The notes: a model not told the origin generated them from the sequence alone. Counted from the first letter of the stretch, positions 16,770-26,189 are shown. The stretch is 64,000 nt of DNA from Marinobacter nauticus (GCF_019801015.1 NZ_JAHVJZ010000004.1:310001-374000); one strand, 5' to 3'. Translations and numbers: made by a program.

Positions 16770-19136
16770 TCAAGAACTGATAACTACCACAGTTTGTTCC
16801 TTGGCATCTAACAACACCTCAAGGTTACCGCCTTTCCAACGTGCGTTTACGTTCGCACCGTTGACTAACACCCTATACTCAGCTTGCGGTAAGTGATGGA
16901 CAACCAGTACAAAGCTTTTCCCACCGTCAGCGCTAAGATTATGCCCCTCGGAAGCAACAGACAGGGTTAGTTCTTGCTCTCCCCTTTCCGCCTCAAACCC
17001 CACCAGCTCATACTCTCCCTCTGCCAGCGCTTCAGGATTTTGCCCATCATCGTCATACATCATGCCGCTGGCGTGGGTGACGCTGTCGTCGTGGTAGTAA
17101 TGTACGGTCAGGGTTTCGCTGTCGTATTCGCTCGTTGAGTTAATGGGGTCAATCATCGGCACAAAGCTTCCGGCCCGCACCAGCACCGGGATGGTGTCGA
17201 TGGTGACCGGCACCGAGACCGTCTGGCCGCCTTCATAGCGAGTGCCGTCAAAGAAGTCGAACCATACGCCATCCGGAAGCGGGACGGATACCGCCGTCAC
17301 GCCAGGATTCACCACCGGCGCCACCAGAAACGCGTCACCCCACATGTAGGCGTCTTTGTTGTCGAACAAGGCCGGGTCAGTCTCGTCTTCAAACATCAGC
17401 GGTCGCATCAGCGGCAGGCCACTGATGCTGTTCTGGTATGCCAGGGTGTAGTTGTACGGCAGCATTCGGTAACGCAGTTTGACCCAGGGGCGCAGGATGT
17501 CGCGGGTGGTTTGGTCGTGAAACACCGGCTCCGGCGCGATGTTTTCCTGAGCATGGGGCCGGTATACCGGCTGGAACACGCCGTACTGCATCCAGCGGAT
17601 GTACATTTCAGCGTCGAAGGTCTCTCCGCCCGCAAACCCGCCCAAGTCAGAATGGGTATACCCCAGCCCCAGCATGCCCATCTGCAGTGACAACTCCACC
17701 TGAGGTTTCAGCCCGTCCCAGCTGCGACTGACGTCGCCGGTCCAGGGGATCATGCCGTAGCGCTGAGAACCAACAAAACCGGAACGCATCATGATCATCG
17801 GCCGCTGGTCCGGCTGAGCCTCACGCAACCCTTCGTACACCATCTTCGCCCACTGGTGGCCATACACGTTGTGGATCTCATCCGCCGTGCCGATGGCATG
17901 CACCGTATCGTGAGGGTGCACTTCTGGCTCGCCCAGGTCCCCCCACCAGCCGGCCACCCCCTGCTCCATCAGGCCCTGATAGATGTTCCAGAACCAGTCC
18001 TGGCCTTTATCCGAAAACACATCGATAAGGCCGGTGTTACCAAAGTAGAAGTCGAAGGTCTTGGGTTTGCCGGACAGGTCCTGCGCCAACGCGCCCGCCT
18101 CTGATGCCTCCTCCCAGCGCTTGGAAGTGGTCAGGACAAAAGGCTCGGTGATCAGGATGGTGTTAACCCCGTCTGCCTTAAAATCGGTAATCATCTCTTG
18201 CGGATTCGGCCAGGCTTCGTGGTCCCAGGCCAGGTTGCCCATATGGCCCTGTACGTCTTTGCCAAACCAGTACAGGTCCAGAACAATGGCATCCAGCGGA
18301 AAATCCTCCTCGCGGAATTTTGCCACGGTATCCCGGGCCTCCTGCTCGGTGCGATAGCCAAAACGGGAAGCAAAATTGCCCAGCGCCCAGCGTGGTGGAA
18401 GTGGCTGACGCCCCGTTGCCGCCGTCAGATTCTCGATCAGCTCCGGATAGTTGTGACCGGCAGCCACCAGATAAGCGGTGCGCCCACCCTGCGCTTCAAA
18501 CTGCATCACATCGGATTCGGTTTTGCCCAGATCCATCCAGCCCGTGGCGGAGTTATCAAACACCAGCGCGTATTTGTTGGAGGAGATCACCGCCGGCAGG
18601 CCGTAGTACATCTGCTCGGCATGGGTGGTGTAACCGTAGGACGCCTTGTTGTAGAGCGGCAGACGGTGACCGCGACGGTCCATCCCCAGTACCCGCTGGC
18701 CGCCGCCAATCAGTTTTTCATCCTGGTCCAGCTCAAAGCGGAAACCGCGCAGGTTGTCATGGAGAAACAGGCCGCCCTCCTCCGCCAGCACCACTTCACC
18801 GTTGTGAATAAAGCTGAGCTTAAACGGCGCACTGTCGATAACGGCCGTCAGCTCCGGTAGCTGGTAGTGCCATTGCTCGCCCTGCTTGACCAGCTGGCCC
18901 GCCACCTGCGGCGCCTGCTCATCGATGGCAAAACTGGGCAACTGCTTCACCCCAGCCTGCTGGTAGTGCACCGCCAGCGCGCCTTCACCATAGCCGGTCA
19001 GGGTGACCCTGCCTTCATCGGTGGTGAGCACCAGCTGGTTCTTGTCAAAATGGTGGCCGGTCAGGTTGGCCGCCAGTGCCGGTGCCGCAAACACCAGCGC
19101 CAGGCTGGCCGCGATCGGGGTCAGAATCCGTTTCAT
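16770..19136 (-). CDS. GH31 alpha-glucosidase, exported
   Basis: 788 residues with a signal peptide (MKRILTPIAASLALVFAAPALA), so periplasmic or surface. An N-terminal beta-sandwich is followed by a GH31 barrel with the nucleophile Asp in WWGDLGEPE (about residue 400) and the acid/base Asp in WTGDVSRSW (about 466), then C-terminal beta domains. It hydrolyses terminal alpha-linked glucose (or xylose) from oligosaccharides. It is the last gene of the receptor-halogenase-amylase operon, only 18 bases after the GH13 gene, so maltodextrin is the likely substrate. No terminator is obvious after it. Confidence 0.92.
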   Translation of the reverse strand: MKRILTPIAASLALVFAAPALAANLTGHHFDKNQLVLTTDEGRVTLTGYGEGALAVHYQQAGVKQLPSFAIDEQAPQVAGQLVKQGEQWHYQLPELTAVIDSAPFKLSFIHNGEVVLAEEGGLFLHDNLRGFRFELDQDEKLIGGGQRVLGMDRRGHRLPLYNKASYGYTTHAEQMYYGLPAVISSNKYALVFDNSATGWMDLGKTESDVMQFEAQGGRTAYLVAAGHNYPELIENLTAATGRQPLPPRWALGNFASRFGYRTEQEARDTVAKFREEDFPLDAIVLDLYWFGKDVQGHMGNLAWDHEAWPNPQEMITDFKADGVNTILITEPFVLTTSKRWEEASEAGALAQDLSGKPKTFDFYFGNTGLIDVFSDKGQDWFWNIYQGLMEQGVAGWWGDLGEPEVHPHDTVHAIGTADEIHNVYGHQWAKMVYEGLREAQPDQRPMIMMRSGFVGSQRYGMIPWTGDVSRSWDGLKPQVELSLQMGMLGLGYTHSDLGGFAGGETFDAEMYIRWMQYGVFQPVYRPHAQENIAPEPVFHDQTTRDILRPWVKLRYRMLPYNYTLAYQNSISGLPLMRPLMFEDETDPALFDNKDAYMWGDAFLVAPVVNPGVTAVSVPLPDGVWFDFFDGTRYEGGQTVSVPVTIDTIPVLVRAGSFVPMIDPINSTSEYDSETLTVHYYHDDSVTHASGMMYDDDGQNPEALAEGEYELVGFEAERGEQELTLSVASEGHNLSADGGKSFVLVVHHLPQAEYRVLVNGANVNARWKGGNLEVLLDAKEQTVVVISS

Positions 19137-19154
19137 TACTGCCTCTTATTGTTG

Positions 19155-21035
19155 TTATTTCAGTTCCAGGATCCGGGATTGCAACGGCGCCAGCTTCAGC
19201 GCCAGTTGCCCTTTGCCATCCAACACCCTCAGCGTCAGGGATTCACCGCTAAGACGGTCCACCATGGGATGGTCGCCATCCGCCAGCTGCCACTGGGCAA
19301 TCTGCTCTGCCGGGACCACCAGGGCGGTTCCCGCGCTCTGGTTCTGGTCAAAATTGGCCGTGACCAGCAATTTCTGGTCGTCGTTCCAACGCAGGTAGCT
19401 GAAGAGGCGACCGTTGTAGCCGGCGGTGCTGGCGTTGGCGCTGTGGATCTCAGCATACTCACCCATCAGCGCCGGGCTGCTGACCACCATCTGCATCAGC
19501 CGGATGTAGTAATCACGCAGGGCCTTTTCCTCGGCCGTCAGCGCACCGCCATCAAAGGCGCCGTCGTTCATCCAGCGCTGATGAGCCGGTACGCCCCAGT
19601 AATCAAAGATGGTGGTTCGGGTGGCTTTGCCGAAACCGGCATCGCCTTCCCCCGGCTCCCCCACGTCCTGGCCAAAGTAGAGCATGGTCGGCGCCGTGCT
19701 GAGCGTAGCGGAGAGCACCATCGCCGGCAGCGCGTTTTCGGCTTTGCCGGCAAAGTCCGGGCTGGCGATGCGCTGCTCATCGTGGTTTTCCAGGAAATGC
19801 AGCATATGGTGCTCGATGTCCGCCTTAGCGGCCTGAATTGGCACGATGGCATCGGTGCTTTCACGGCCCTGAATGATCGCCTTCAGGGTGTCGTAGAGAT
19901 CCACTTTGTCGTACAGGTAGTCCATCTTGCCCAGATGCAGATAGTCGCGATAGAGGTGAGGCTGGTACACCTCCGCCAGCAGGAAAGCGTCCGGATTCAC
20001 CTGCTTGATGTGGCTGTTCAGGTAGCTCCAGAACGCCACAGGCACCATCTCCGCCATGTCATAGCGGAAACCATCAATGCCAAACTCGGTCCAGAACAGC
20101 ACAATGTCGCGGAACTTCTGCCAGGAGTCCGGCACATCCTTGCCCTGCCAGAAGCGGTAATGCTCAGTCACATCCAGTTGCGCGTATTCCGCCGGCAACT
20201 CTGGGAAGTCATGGCTGCCGTCCGGGCGCACACCGTAGTTCACCTTGACGGTCTCGTACCAGTCGTGGAAATGGGGCTGGGCAGAGCGGGCGCCGTTGCC
20301 CGTCCATTTGGCCGGGTTCTCGACAAACTCACCATCGACCCCCGGATAAGACTCGCCGCCCAACGGCTGATAGCCGTCCAGCCACTGCGGCACCTTAAAG
20401 GGCTGCCCCACCACGTAGTAGAAATTGTTGTCGCGGGCGTATTCCACGCTGGTGTCATCGGCAGCACCAAAATCTTCCACGCCCTCCGGCTTGCCCAGCG
20501 ACTGGTAGTCCCGGGCGATGTGGTTGGGGACAATATCGATGATCACCTTCAGGCCGTGCTGATGGCTGCGTTCCACCAGTGCCCTGAATTCCGCCATGCG
20601 ATTCGCCGGGTCTTCCGCCAGATCCGGATTCACACTGTAGTAATCCTTGACCGCGTAAGGCGAGCCAGCACGGCCTTTGATCACGTCCGGATCATCGTTG
20701 CTGATGCCGTATTGGGTGTAGTCGCCCACCAGAGCATGATGCAGCACCCCGGTGTACCAGACGTGGCTGACCCCCAGCGCTTTGATGCCTTCCAGCGCCT
20801 CGTCGGTGATGTCATTGAACCTGCCCACGCCGTTTTGCGCTTTGGTGCCCCACGGCACATTGGCGGTTTCGGTGTTGCCAAATAGGCGGGTGAACATCTG
20901 GTACACCACCGCCTTCCGGGGCGTGTTGTGTTCAACCGTGGGCCCGGAAGTCTCGTCCGGCGTCTGGCTACAGGCGGACAGGCCCAAAGCGGTGACTAAG
21001 GCGGTGGCCAGCGGGCGGCGTACAAAAGGGTTCAT
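19155..21035 (-). CDS. GH13 alpha-amylase-type lipoprotein
   Basis: About 626 residues from the ATG at 21035 (GAGA seven bases upstream; an in-frame ATG at 21050 is less likely). The lipoprotein signal ends ALGLSAC, so it is membrane-anchored. All four GH13 regions are present: DIVPNH, GFRYDMAE (nucleophile Asp about 325), LLAEVY (acid Glu about 353) and ENHDEQ (transition-state Asp about 416). It probably cuts starch or maltodextrin at the cell envelope, feeding GH31 and the receptor. Its place in the operon supports this. Confidence 0.92.
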   Translation of the reverse strand: MNPFVRRPLATALVTALGLSACSQTPDETSGPTVEHNTPRKAVVYQMFTRLFGNTETANVPWGTKAQNGVGRFNDITDEALEGIKALGVSHVWYTGVLHHALVGDYTQYGISNDDPDVIKGRAGSPYAVKDYYSVNPDLAEDPANRMAEFRALVERSHQHGLKVIIDIVPNHIARDYQSLGKPEGVEDFGAADDTSVEYARDNNFYYVVGQPFKVPQWLDGYQPLGGESYPGVDGEFVENPAKWTGNGARSAQPHFHDWYETVKVNYGVRPDGSHDFPELPAEYAQLDVTEHYRFWQGKDVPDSWQKFRDIVLFWTEFGIDGFRYDMAEMVPVAFWSYLNSHIKQVNPDAFLLAEVYQPHLYRDYLHLGKMDYLYDKVDLYDTLKAIIQGRESTDAIVPIQAAKADIEHHMLHFLENHDEQRIASPDFAGKAENALPAMVLSATLSTAPTMLYFGQDVGEPGEGDAGFGKATRTTIFDYWGVPAHQRWMNDGAFDGGALTAEEKALRDYYIRLMQMVVSSPALMGEYAEIHSANASTAGYNGRLFSYLRWNDDQKLLVTANFDQNQSAGTALVVPAEQIAQWQLADGDHPMVDRLSGESLTLRVLDGKGQLALKLAPLQSRILELK

Positions 21036-21111
21036 GTGGCGATCTCTCATTGTTATTGCTGTTATCGGTCTTGTTATCGCGGTTCTGAGCCGGTGCAGCG
21101 CACCGGTGGCA

Positions 21112-22623
21112 TCAATCGGGTACGCCGCCAGCGCGACAGTATCGTTCGAGAAAGCGTTGGTGCTCGGGTAAGCCGGCTACGGTGTGGTCCATCAAGGTGC
21201 GCAGGTTGGCCAGGTACTCGCTCAGCTGAGCCTCGGAAACGCCGTCGGCCATGGGATTCCAGCTTTGCGGGGTCATCCCCTGCCCCAGCAGCACCTGCTG
21301 CCAGGCCGCCTCGGTAAACAGCTCATCCTGATGTCGGATCAGACGCCCGCTCTGCCGGAACAGCGCCAGCTTATGCGTCAGGCTGTCGGGCAGTGGCATG
21401 GTGCGGCAGTGCTGCCACAGCGGTGACTCGCCGCGCTGATTGAGGTGGTAGTGCAGGATGATAAAGTCGCGGATCTGCTCAAACTCGATGCGGGACTGAC
21501 GGTTGAACTCCTCTCGCAGTACCGTCACTTCGCCCGCGCTGCGGGGAAAGAGCTTAACCAACCGCATGATGGCGCTTTGGATCAGATGAATGCTGGTGGA
21601 CTCCAGCGGTTCAAGAAAGCCACTGGAGAGGCCAATGGCCACGCAGTTGCGATGCCACTGTTTCCGACGACGGCCGACCCGGAACCGAATCAGCCGGGGC
21701 GACGCCAGCGGTTCGGTCTCAAGGCTGGACAGCAGCACCGCTTTCGCGTCCTCTTCGCTGATATAGCGACTGGAGAACACCAGGCCGTTGCCGGTGCGGT
21801 GTTGCAGCGGGATCTGCCACTGCCACCCTGCCTCATGCGCGATGGAGCGGGTGTAGGGACGCAGGGTCTCGGGGTTTCGTGTCGGCACCGCCCAGGCGCG
21901 GTCACAGGGCAACCAGTGGGACCAATCCTCAAACCCGCAGTTCAGTGCCTGCTCTATCAATCGGGCCGAGATGCCTGAGCAATCGATAAAGAGATCGGCT
22001 TCGATGGATTGGCCACTGGCCAGATGCAACGTCTCAATGGCACCACTGTGGTTGAGCCCGACCCGTTCAACCCGCCCCTCAATCCGCAGTACACCGCGCT
22101 GCTCGCTGTAGCGGCGCAGATAGGCGGCATACAGACCGGCATCAAAATGGTAAGCGTGGGTCAGGCCAGCCAGTGGTGTACCTTCGATGCGCTGCAGTGG
22201 CGCAAACCGGTTGGCTTTGGCGGCCTGGGCGTTGAGGGAATAGCGCCAGAAGTCACTGACATCGTCGGGAGTACCATGGTGGCTGCGCAGCCAGAGCTGA
22301 TAAAACGGCGTCAACGCCAGGTCTTTTCCCATAGGCCCGAAGGCGTGGAGATAGGCGTCGCCCGGCTGCCCCCAGTGCTCAAACTGGATACCGAGTTTGA
22401 TGGTGCCCTGGGTGGCGGCCATAAACTCCGCTTCGTTGATGCCCAGTGCCCGGTTAAACAGCGCCAGGGGCGGGATGGAGGCTTCTCCCACTCCCACGGT
22501 GCCGATCTGCTCCGACTCCACCAGGGTCAGCTCAATACTGTGTCCCAGAGTTTTGGCCAGCATGGCGGCGGTCATCCAGCCTGCGCTGCCGCCCCCGAGA
22601 ATCACCACCTTTTGTCGCTGCAT
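21112..22623 (-). CDS. Tryptophan halogenase-family flavoprotein
   Basis: About 503 residues from the ATG at 22623 (AAGGAG five bases upstream). The FAD-binding GGGSAGWMTAAML opens the protein. GTIKLGIQFEHW carries the Lys equivalent to the catalytic Lys of PrnA-type halogenases. GWQWQIPLQ matches the WxWxIP motif, and EPLESTSIHLIQ includes the conserved Glu-Ser. Active-site residues thus look intact. Homologues often sit beside TonB receptors for sugars in Alteromonadales, Xanthomonas and Caulobacter, with no established function. No flavin reductase gene is nearby. True halogenation is unproven. Confidence 0.9.
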   Translation of the reverse strand: MQRQKVVILGGGSAGWMTAAMLAKTLGHSIELTLVESEQIGTVGVGEASIPPLALFNRALGINEAEFMAATQGTIKLGIQFEHWGQPGDAYLHAFGPMGKDLALTPFYQLWLRSHHGTPDDVSDFWRYSLNAQAAKANRFAPLQRIEGTPLAGLTHAYHFDAGLYAAYLRRYSEQRGVLRIEGRVERVGLNHSGAIETLHLASGQSIEADLFIDCSGISARLIEQALNCGFEDWSHWLPCDRAWAVPTRNPETLRPYTRSIAHEAGWQWQIPLQHRTGNGLVFSSRYISEEDAKAVLLSSLETEPLASPRLIRFRVGRRRKQWHRNCVAIGLSSGFLEPLESTSIHLIQSAIMRLVKLFPRSAGEVTVLREEFNRQSRIEFEQIRDFIILHYHLNQRGESPLWQHCRTMPLPDSLTHKLALFRQSGRLIRHQDELFTEAAWQQVLLGQGMTPQSWNPMADGVSEAQLSEYLANLRTLMDHTVAGLPEHQRFLERYCRAGGVPD

Positions 22624-22752
22624 CCCAGCTCCTTGCCCCTCGAGGCGCGTTCCTGCCAATAAGCCAGGTGTCCAAAGCCCGGAATCGGTGATTCCGTCGG
22701 TTAAGGCTTACCCTTTGGGCAACCCACTGTGCCAGTGGCCTCCCCAGAGGGC

Positions 22753-22788
22753 AAAAAAGGCCCCTGCAACTGTCATCACAGGGGCCCT
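22753..22788 (-). terminator. Rho-independent terminator after the TonB receptor
   Basis: On the minus strand, GGGCCCCTG and CAGGGGCC arms are followed by TTTTTT, directly after the receptor stop codon. It may act as an attenuating terminator, giving more receptor than enzyme transcript, since the halogenase, amylase and glucosidase genes follow in the same direction. Confidence 0.8.
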
Positions 22789-22810
22789 TGTTCAGGCGGG
22801 TCAGGCCACC

Positions 22811-25537
22811 TTAGAAGGTGTAGCTGCCACCAATCAGGAAGGTACGACCGTAGCTCTGGTAATCACGCACCAGTCGCTTATCGCCATTCTCGTAGGTCTT
22901 GAACGGCTCATCGGTCAGGTTCAGGCCCTGAATCACCAGAGTCAGGCCTTCCAGCGCGGCGATGCCGGAGTGAGAGAAGTCATAGCCGATCTGCGCATCC
23001 ACAATGGTTTCGCTGTCCACATAGCGCTTGTCGCGGGCCAGACTCAGGCCGCTGACTTCCCCCAGGAACTCGGAACGGTAGCGCGCGCTGACACGAGCCT
23101 GGAAGCCGTAGTCTTCGTAGTAGATGCTGGAGTTCACCACATCTTCAGACAGGCCCGACAGTTGCAACGGCTCGCTCTCCGGCGTCTCCTTCACTTCGCT
23201 GTCGGTGTAGGAGTAGTTCACGGAGGCTCCGAAACCGGACAGGACTTCGTGCAGCAGGTCACCGGTCACAGACAGGGTCAGCTCACCACCCCAGATGTAG
23301 CCACCTTCGCCGTTCTGCCAGATGCTGACGTAGCCTTCACGCAGTTCCGGCTGCGGGTCGCCCACCGGGATACCGGTAAAGTCACCAATCGCGTCCTGCT
23401 GGTAGATGTAGTTTTCCAGGTCCTTGTAGAACACGGCGGCGGCAAAGTAGCTGGTGTCAGAGAAGTAGTTCTCGTAGCTGACATCAAACTGCCAGGCCAT
23501 CCACGGCTCCAGCTCCGGGTTACCGCCGCTGCCGCCCCAGGGGGAGTTCTCGATGTCGATTTCATCGGCCTTGCCGGAGTCGTAGGAGATCTCCAGGCTG
23601 GCGTTCATCTGGTCCATCCGGGCACGGGCCAGGGTGCGGGCAATGCCAAGACGCACATACTGGCTGTCCGCCACTTCCAGGCTCAGGTTGAGGCTGGGCA
23701 GGATCTCCCAGTAGTCGCTGCCGCCGGACAGCGGCACGATCTCACCGGACGCATCGCGCAGAGTGGTGAAGCCATCGGAGCTTTGGTCGGTGTACACCGC
23801 CTGAACGCCGATGTTGCCTTTCAGCGGCATCTCGCCCAGTTCGGTCAGGATGTCGGCCTTGATGTACGGCGTCAGCACCTCTTCCTTAACGGACCAGGAC
23901 TTGGTATTTCGCCAGGCGTCCAGCGCCAGGGCATCAAACTCGTTGTAGAAGTTGCCGCTGCCGTACAGGGCGCGGGAATCGTAGCTCAGCAGGTTGCCGA
24001 TGCCGATAAAGTCCAGATTGACCGGAGAGAGCAGGTACTCAGACGGCACCGGCGTCGCCGCGTCAGATTTCAGCTGCAGGTAGGAAGCCTGATAGTCCTT
24101 GGTTTTCTCGCGGTTGGTGTAGTTCACACCAAAGGTCACCTGGGAGATGGCACCGGACTCGATGATGCGGGCGGCGCTTACGCGAACGGCGGAGAGCTCA
24201 TCTTCCAGATCGATGTCATTGATAAAGCCGTCCTGAATGCCGTTGGCAAAGCCCCAGCCCTGAGCGTTGCCCAGTTGCACCAGTGCCGGATCGGCGTAAT
24301 CCGTATCGGTATTGAAGACGGCGCCAGCGTTGTTCATCACAAAGTCAAAGTCGGACCCTACTGCGCTGTCGCCCCGGCCCATCCCGGCATAGCTTTCCAG
24401 CGAGAAGGTGCGGCTGTTGGCCTTGGAGTAGGACAGGTCCAGCTCGGCGCTCCACAGGTCGCTGAGGATATAGCTCAGGTTCCAGCCTACCGCAGTCAGG
24501 TCCGCATCGCGGTCTTCATAATCATTGCGGATAACCGGCTTAACATTGCTGAACGAGCCTTCGGTAACCAGTCCGTTTTCCACCACGGCACTGGTTGGGT
24601 CCAGTTGAGCGGAACTCCAGGCCAGCGGGATTTCGGCGCCACGCAGGCTGTAGTTGTCCTGGAAGTCGGTGTAGAACAGGTCCAGCACAGAGTGGAAGCG
24701 GTCGTTCGGGGCGTATTCAATCACCGCCATCACGCCGTCACGCTCCAGTTCGGAGGACTGGACATAAGGCTTGTAGCCGCCCATCACCAGCGGGTCACCG
24801 TCGACCACATCGGTATTGGGGTAGCCCCAGACGTGGGTACGCTCAAACTGGCTCGGGCTGGACATGGAGGAGAGGCCAATCGCCAGTCCCAGAGTGTTGT
24901 CCAGGAATTGGTCGATGTAGGAAAAGCTGAAGCGGTAGCCGTTTTTATCGACGTCCGGGTTCAGCTGGTCCATGTCGTTCTCTTCGTAACGACCGTTAAC
25001 CACGATGGTGCGCTCGCCATGGGCCAGCGGACGGACAGTCTGCAGATCAACGGTACCGCCAATCGCCTGCGCCATCACGGTGGCGTCCGGCGTTTTATAA
25101 ACCACGGCGGAGTTGATCAGCTCAGAGGGATATTGGTCGAACTCCACGCCCCGGTTTTCGTTCACCGTGACCTGCTCGCGACCGTTCAGGGTTGCGGTGG
25201 TGAAGTCCGGCGCCAGGCCGCGAATGGACACCACGTTGGAACGGCCGTTCAGACGCTGGGTGGTCAGGCCGGGCAGGCGGCCCAGAGATTCCGCAATGCT
25301 GTTGTCGGGCAGTTTGCCGATGTCTTCGGCGGAGATGGCTTCGACGATGGAGGTGTTGTCCATCTTTTCGGCCTGGGCAGCGGCCAGTGAACGACGGATG
25401 CCGCGCACTTCAATAACTTCAACAGACTGGGCTTCTTCCTGCTGTTGCAGCGCTTCCTCTTCGGCAGCATGGGCAACAGCACTCATACCTGCAGCAACCA
25501 GAGCCAGCGTCAGCACACTCGGCTTAAACGGTGACAT
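22811..25537 (-). CDS. TonB-dependent receptor, probably for maltodextrins
   Basis: 908 residues. A signal peptide (ALVAAGMSAVAHA) is followed by a TonB-box-like VEVIEVRG around residues 38-45. The plug domain includes EAISAEDIGKLPDNSIAESL and RLPGLTTQRLNGRSNVVSIRG, the hallmark of the sugar-receptor subgroup. A long beta-barrel ends in IGGSYTF with a terminal Phe. It imports oligosaccharides across the outer membrane using TonB energy. Its partners downstream are GH13 and GH31 enzymes, so the ligand is probably maltodextrin. The operator at 25692 and a promoter layout shared with the MFS transporter suggest common control. Confidence 0.93.
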   Translation of the reverse strand: MSPFKPSVLTLALVAAGMSAVAHAAEEEALQQQEEAQSVEVIEVRGIRRSLAAAQAEKMDNTSIVEAISAEDIGKLPDNSIAESLGRLPGLTTQRLNGRSNVVSIRGLAPDFTTATLNGREQVTVNENRGVEFDQYPSELINSAVVYKTPDATVMAQAIGGTVDLQTVRPLAHGERTIVVNGRYEENDMDQLNPDVDKNGYRFSFSYIDQFLDNTLGLAIGLSSMSSPSQFERTHVWGYPNTDVVDGDPLVMGGYKPYVQSSELERDGVMAVIEYAPNDRFHSVLDLFYTDFQDNYSLRGAEIPLAWSSAQLDPTSAVVENGLVTEGSFSNVKPVIRNDYEDRDADLTAVGWNLSYILSDLWSAELDLSYSKANSRTFSLESYAGMGRGDSAVGSDFDFVMNNAGAVFNTDTDYADPALVQLGNAQGWGFANGIQDGFINDIDLEDELSAVRVSAARIIESGAISQVTFGVNYTNREKTKDYQASYLQLKSDAATPVPSEYLLSPVNLDFIGIGNLLSYDSRALYGSGNFYNEFDALALDAWRNTKSWSVKEEVLTPYIKADILTELGEMPLKGNIGVQAVYTDQSSDGFTTLRDASGEIVPLSGGSDYWEILPSLNLSLEVADSQYVRLGIARTLARARMDQMNASLEISYDSGKADEIDIENSPWGGSGGNPELEPWMAWQFDVSYENYFSDTSYFAAAVFYKDLENYIYQQDAIGDFTGIPVGDPQPELREGYVSIWQNGEGGYIWGGELTLSVTGDLLHEVLSGFGASVNYSYTDSEVKETPESEPLQLSGLSEDVVNSSIYYEDYGFQARVSARYRSEFLGEVSGLSLARDKRYVDSETIVDAQIGYDFSHSGIAALEGLTLVIQGLNLTDEPFKTYENGDKRLVRDYQSYGRTFLIGGSYTF

Positions 25538-25655
25538 GTTCTCTTCCCCCTTGAGGTGTTTTATTTTCGTCCTTGGTTTGTCGTCAGCGATACCGCGTCG
25601 TGTACTGCTTTGGCACCATCGCCTCAGTCAAGCCAGCTGTGACTTGTTGTTGGCA

Positions 25656-25706
25656 GATGGTAATCAGGGGGTTAATTCGCAAACAATCTTATGCATACGT
25701 ATTCAT
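25656..25706 (-). promoter_or_regulatory. Putative promoter region of the TonB receptor operon
   Basis: Read on the minus strand: the operator, then ATTGTT, then CTGATTACCATC (25656-25667), with a 24-base gap between operator and the last element. That is exactly the spacing seen at 333-383. The 12-mer is identical in both copies. The operator lies just upstream of the presumed -35. Activation or repression cannot be decided from this. Confidence 0.5.
25692..25705. promoter_or_regulatory. LacI-type operator copy 2 (TGCATACGTATTCA)
   Basis: Identical to the copy at 369-382, in the same orientation to its gene and the same 155 bases upstream of the start codon. It is the probable site for a maltose-type LacI-family regulator encoded elsewhere. 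Confidence 0.75.
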
Positions 25707-25738
25707 AGATTTTTCGTCACCGGAATGACCCGGATCAT

Positions 25739-25864
25739 GCCCCACAAAGGGGCAGAAAAATCCCCATGGGGCGGGGCTTGCCAGCCAGCAGCCTCAAAGT
25801 GGTTACCCCATATCTCCCACTTCGCCGCTGGCCTGGTGAATGCCATTCTGCCCCATTTTGGGGC
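25739..25864. repeat. Two GCCCC-N5-GGGGC inverted repeats and a CCCCATGGGG palindrome
   Basis: 25739-25753 and 25850-25864 share five-base GC arms around five AT-rich bases. CCCCATGGGG lies between them at about 25762-25771. They sit in the divergent control region between the receptor and the alpha-glucosidase genes. They may be protein-binding sites or weak hairpins; function unknown. Confidence 0.4.
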
Positions 25865-25927
25865 GAATGTTGTTACTCAATGGCACACAGAATCCACGTT
25901 TATCTCTCTTGACCCCGGCACGGGTTT

Positions 25928-25951
25928 TGGGTCAGGTCACATCCTGACCCA
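25928..25951. repeat. Inverted repeat TGGGTCAGG / CCTGACCCA
   Basis: Perfect nine-base arms with a six-base loop in the same divergent control region. It is not followed by a T-tract, so a terminator is unlikely; a second regulatory site is possible. Confidence 0.4.
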
Positions 25952-26048
25952 GCCCGGCGTTTTACAGGGCGGTTACGGCAACACCTCATCAGCCACAAAG
26001 TCCTCCTCATCGAAGCGGCGCTCCCGCCCGGAAAAGGAGGGAATGTTA

Positions 26049-26062
26049 TGCATACGTATGCA
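26049..26062. promoter_or_regulatory. LacI-type operator copy 3 (TGCATACGTATGCA)
   Basis: Fully symmetric form of the palindrome, about 120-130 bases upstream of the GH13 alpha-glucosidase start. A half-site-like AACGTATGCC follows at about 26088-26097. Confidence 0.75.
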
Positions 26063-26189
26063 GGATGACTCATGCACAACAAGGCTTTAACGTATGCCTC
26101 CAGAACAATAAGACCCATCCGTCCGGATCAGGACGCTCCCATCGGATGAGGCCGCGCAGTGCGGCAAGAGGCAACAACGAGGTATGGCA

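Noticed and set aside
18867-20885. A 672-codon open frame on the plus strand, opposite the GH13 gene
   Set aside because: The opposite strand encodes a GH13 enzyme with all four catalytic regions; the plus frame has no recognisable domain.
22397-25390. A 997-codon open frame on the plus strand, opposite the TonB receptor
   Set aside because: The minus-strand product is a complete TonB receptor with all expected motifs. The plus frame has no family features and results from GC-rich codon use.
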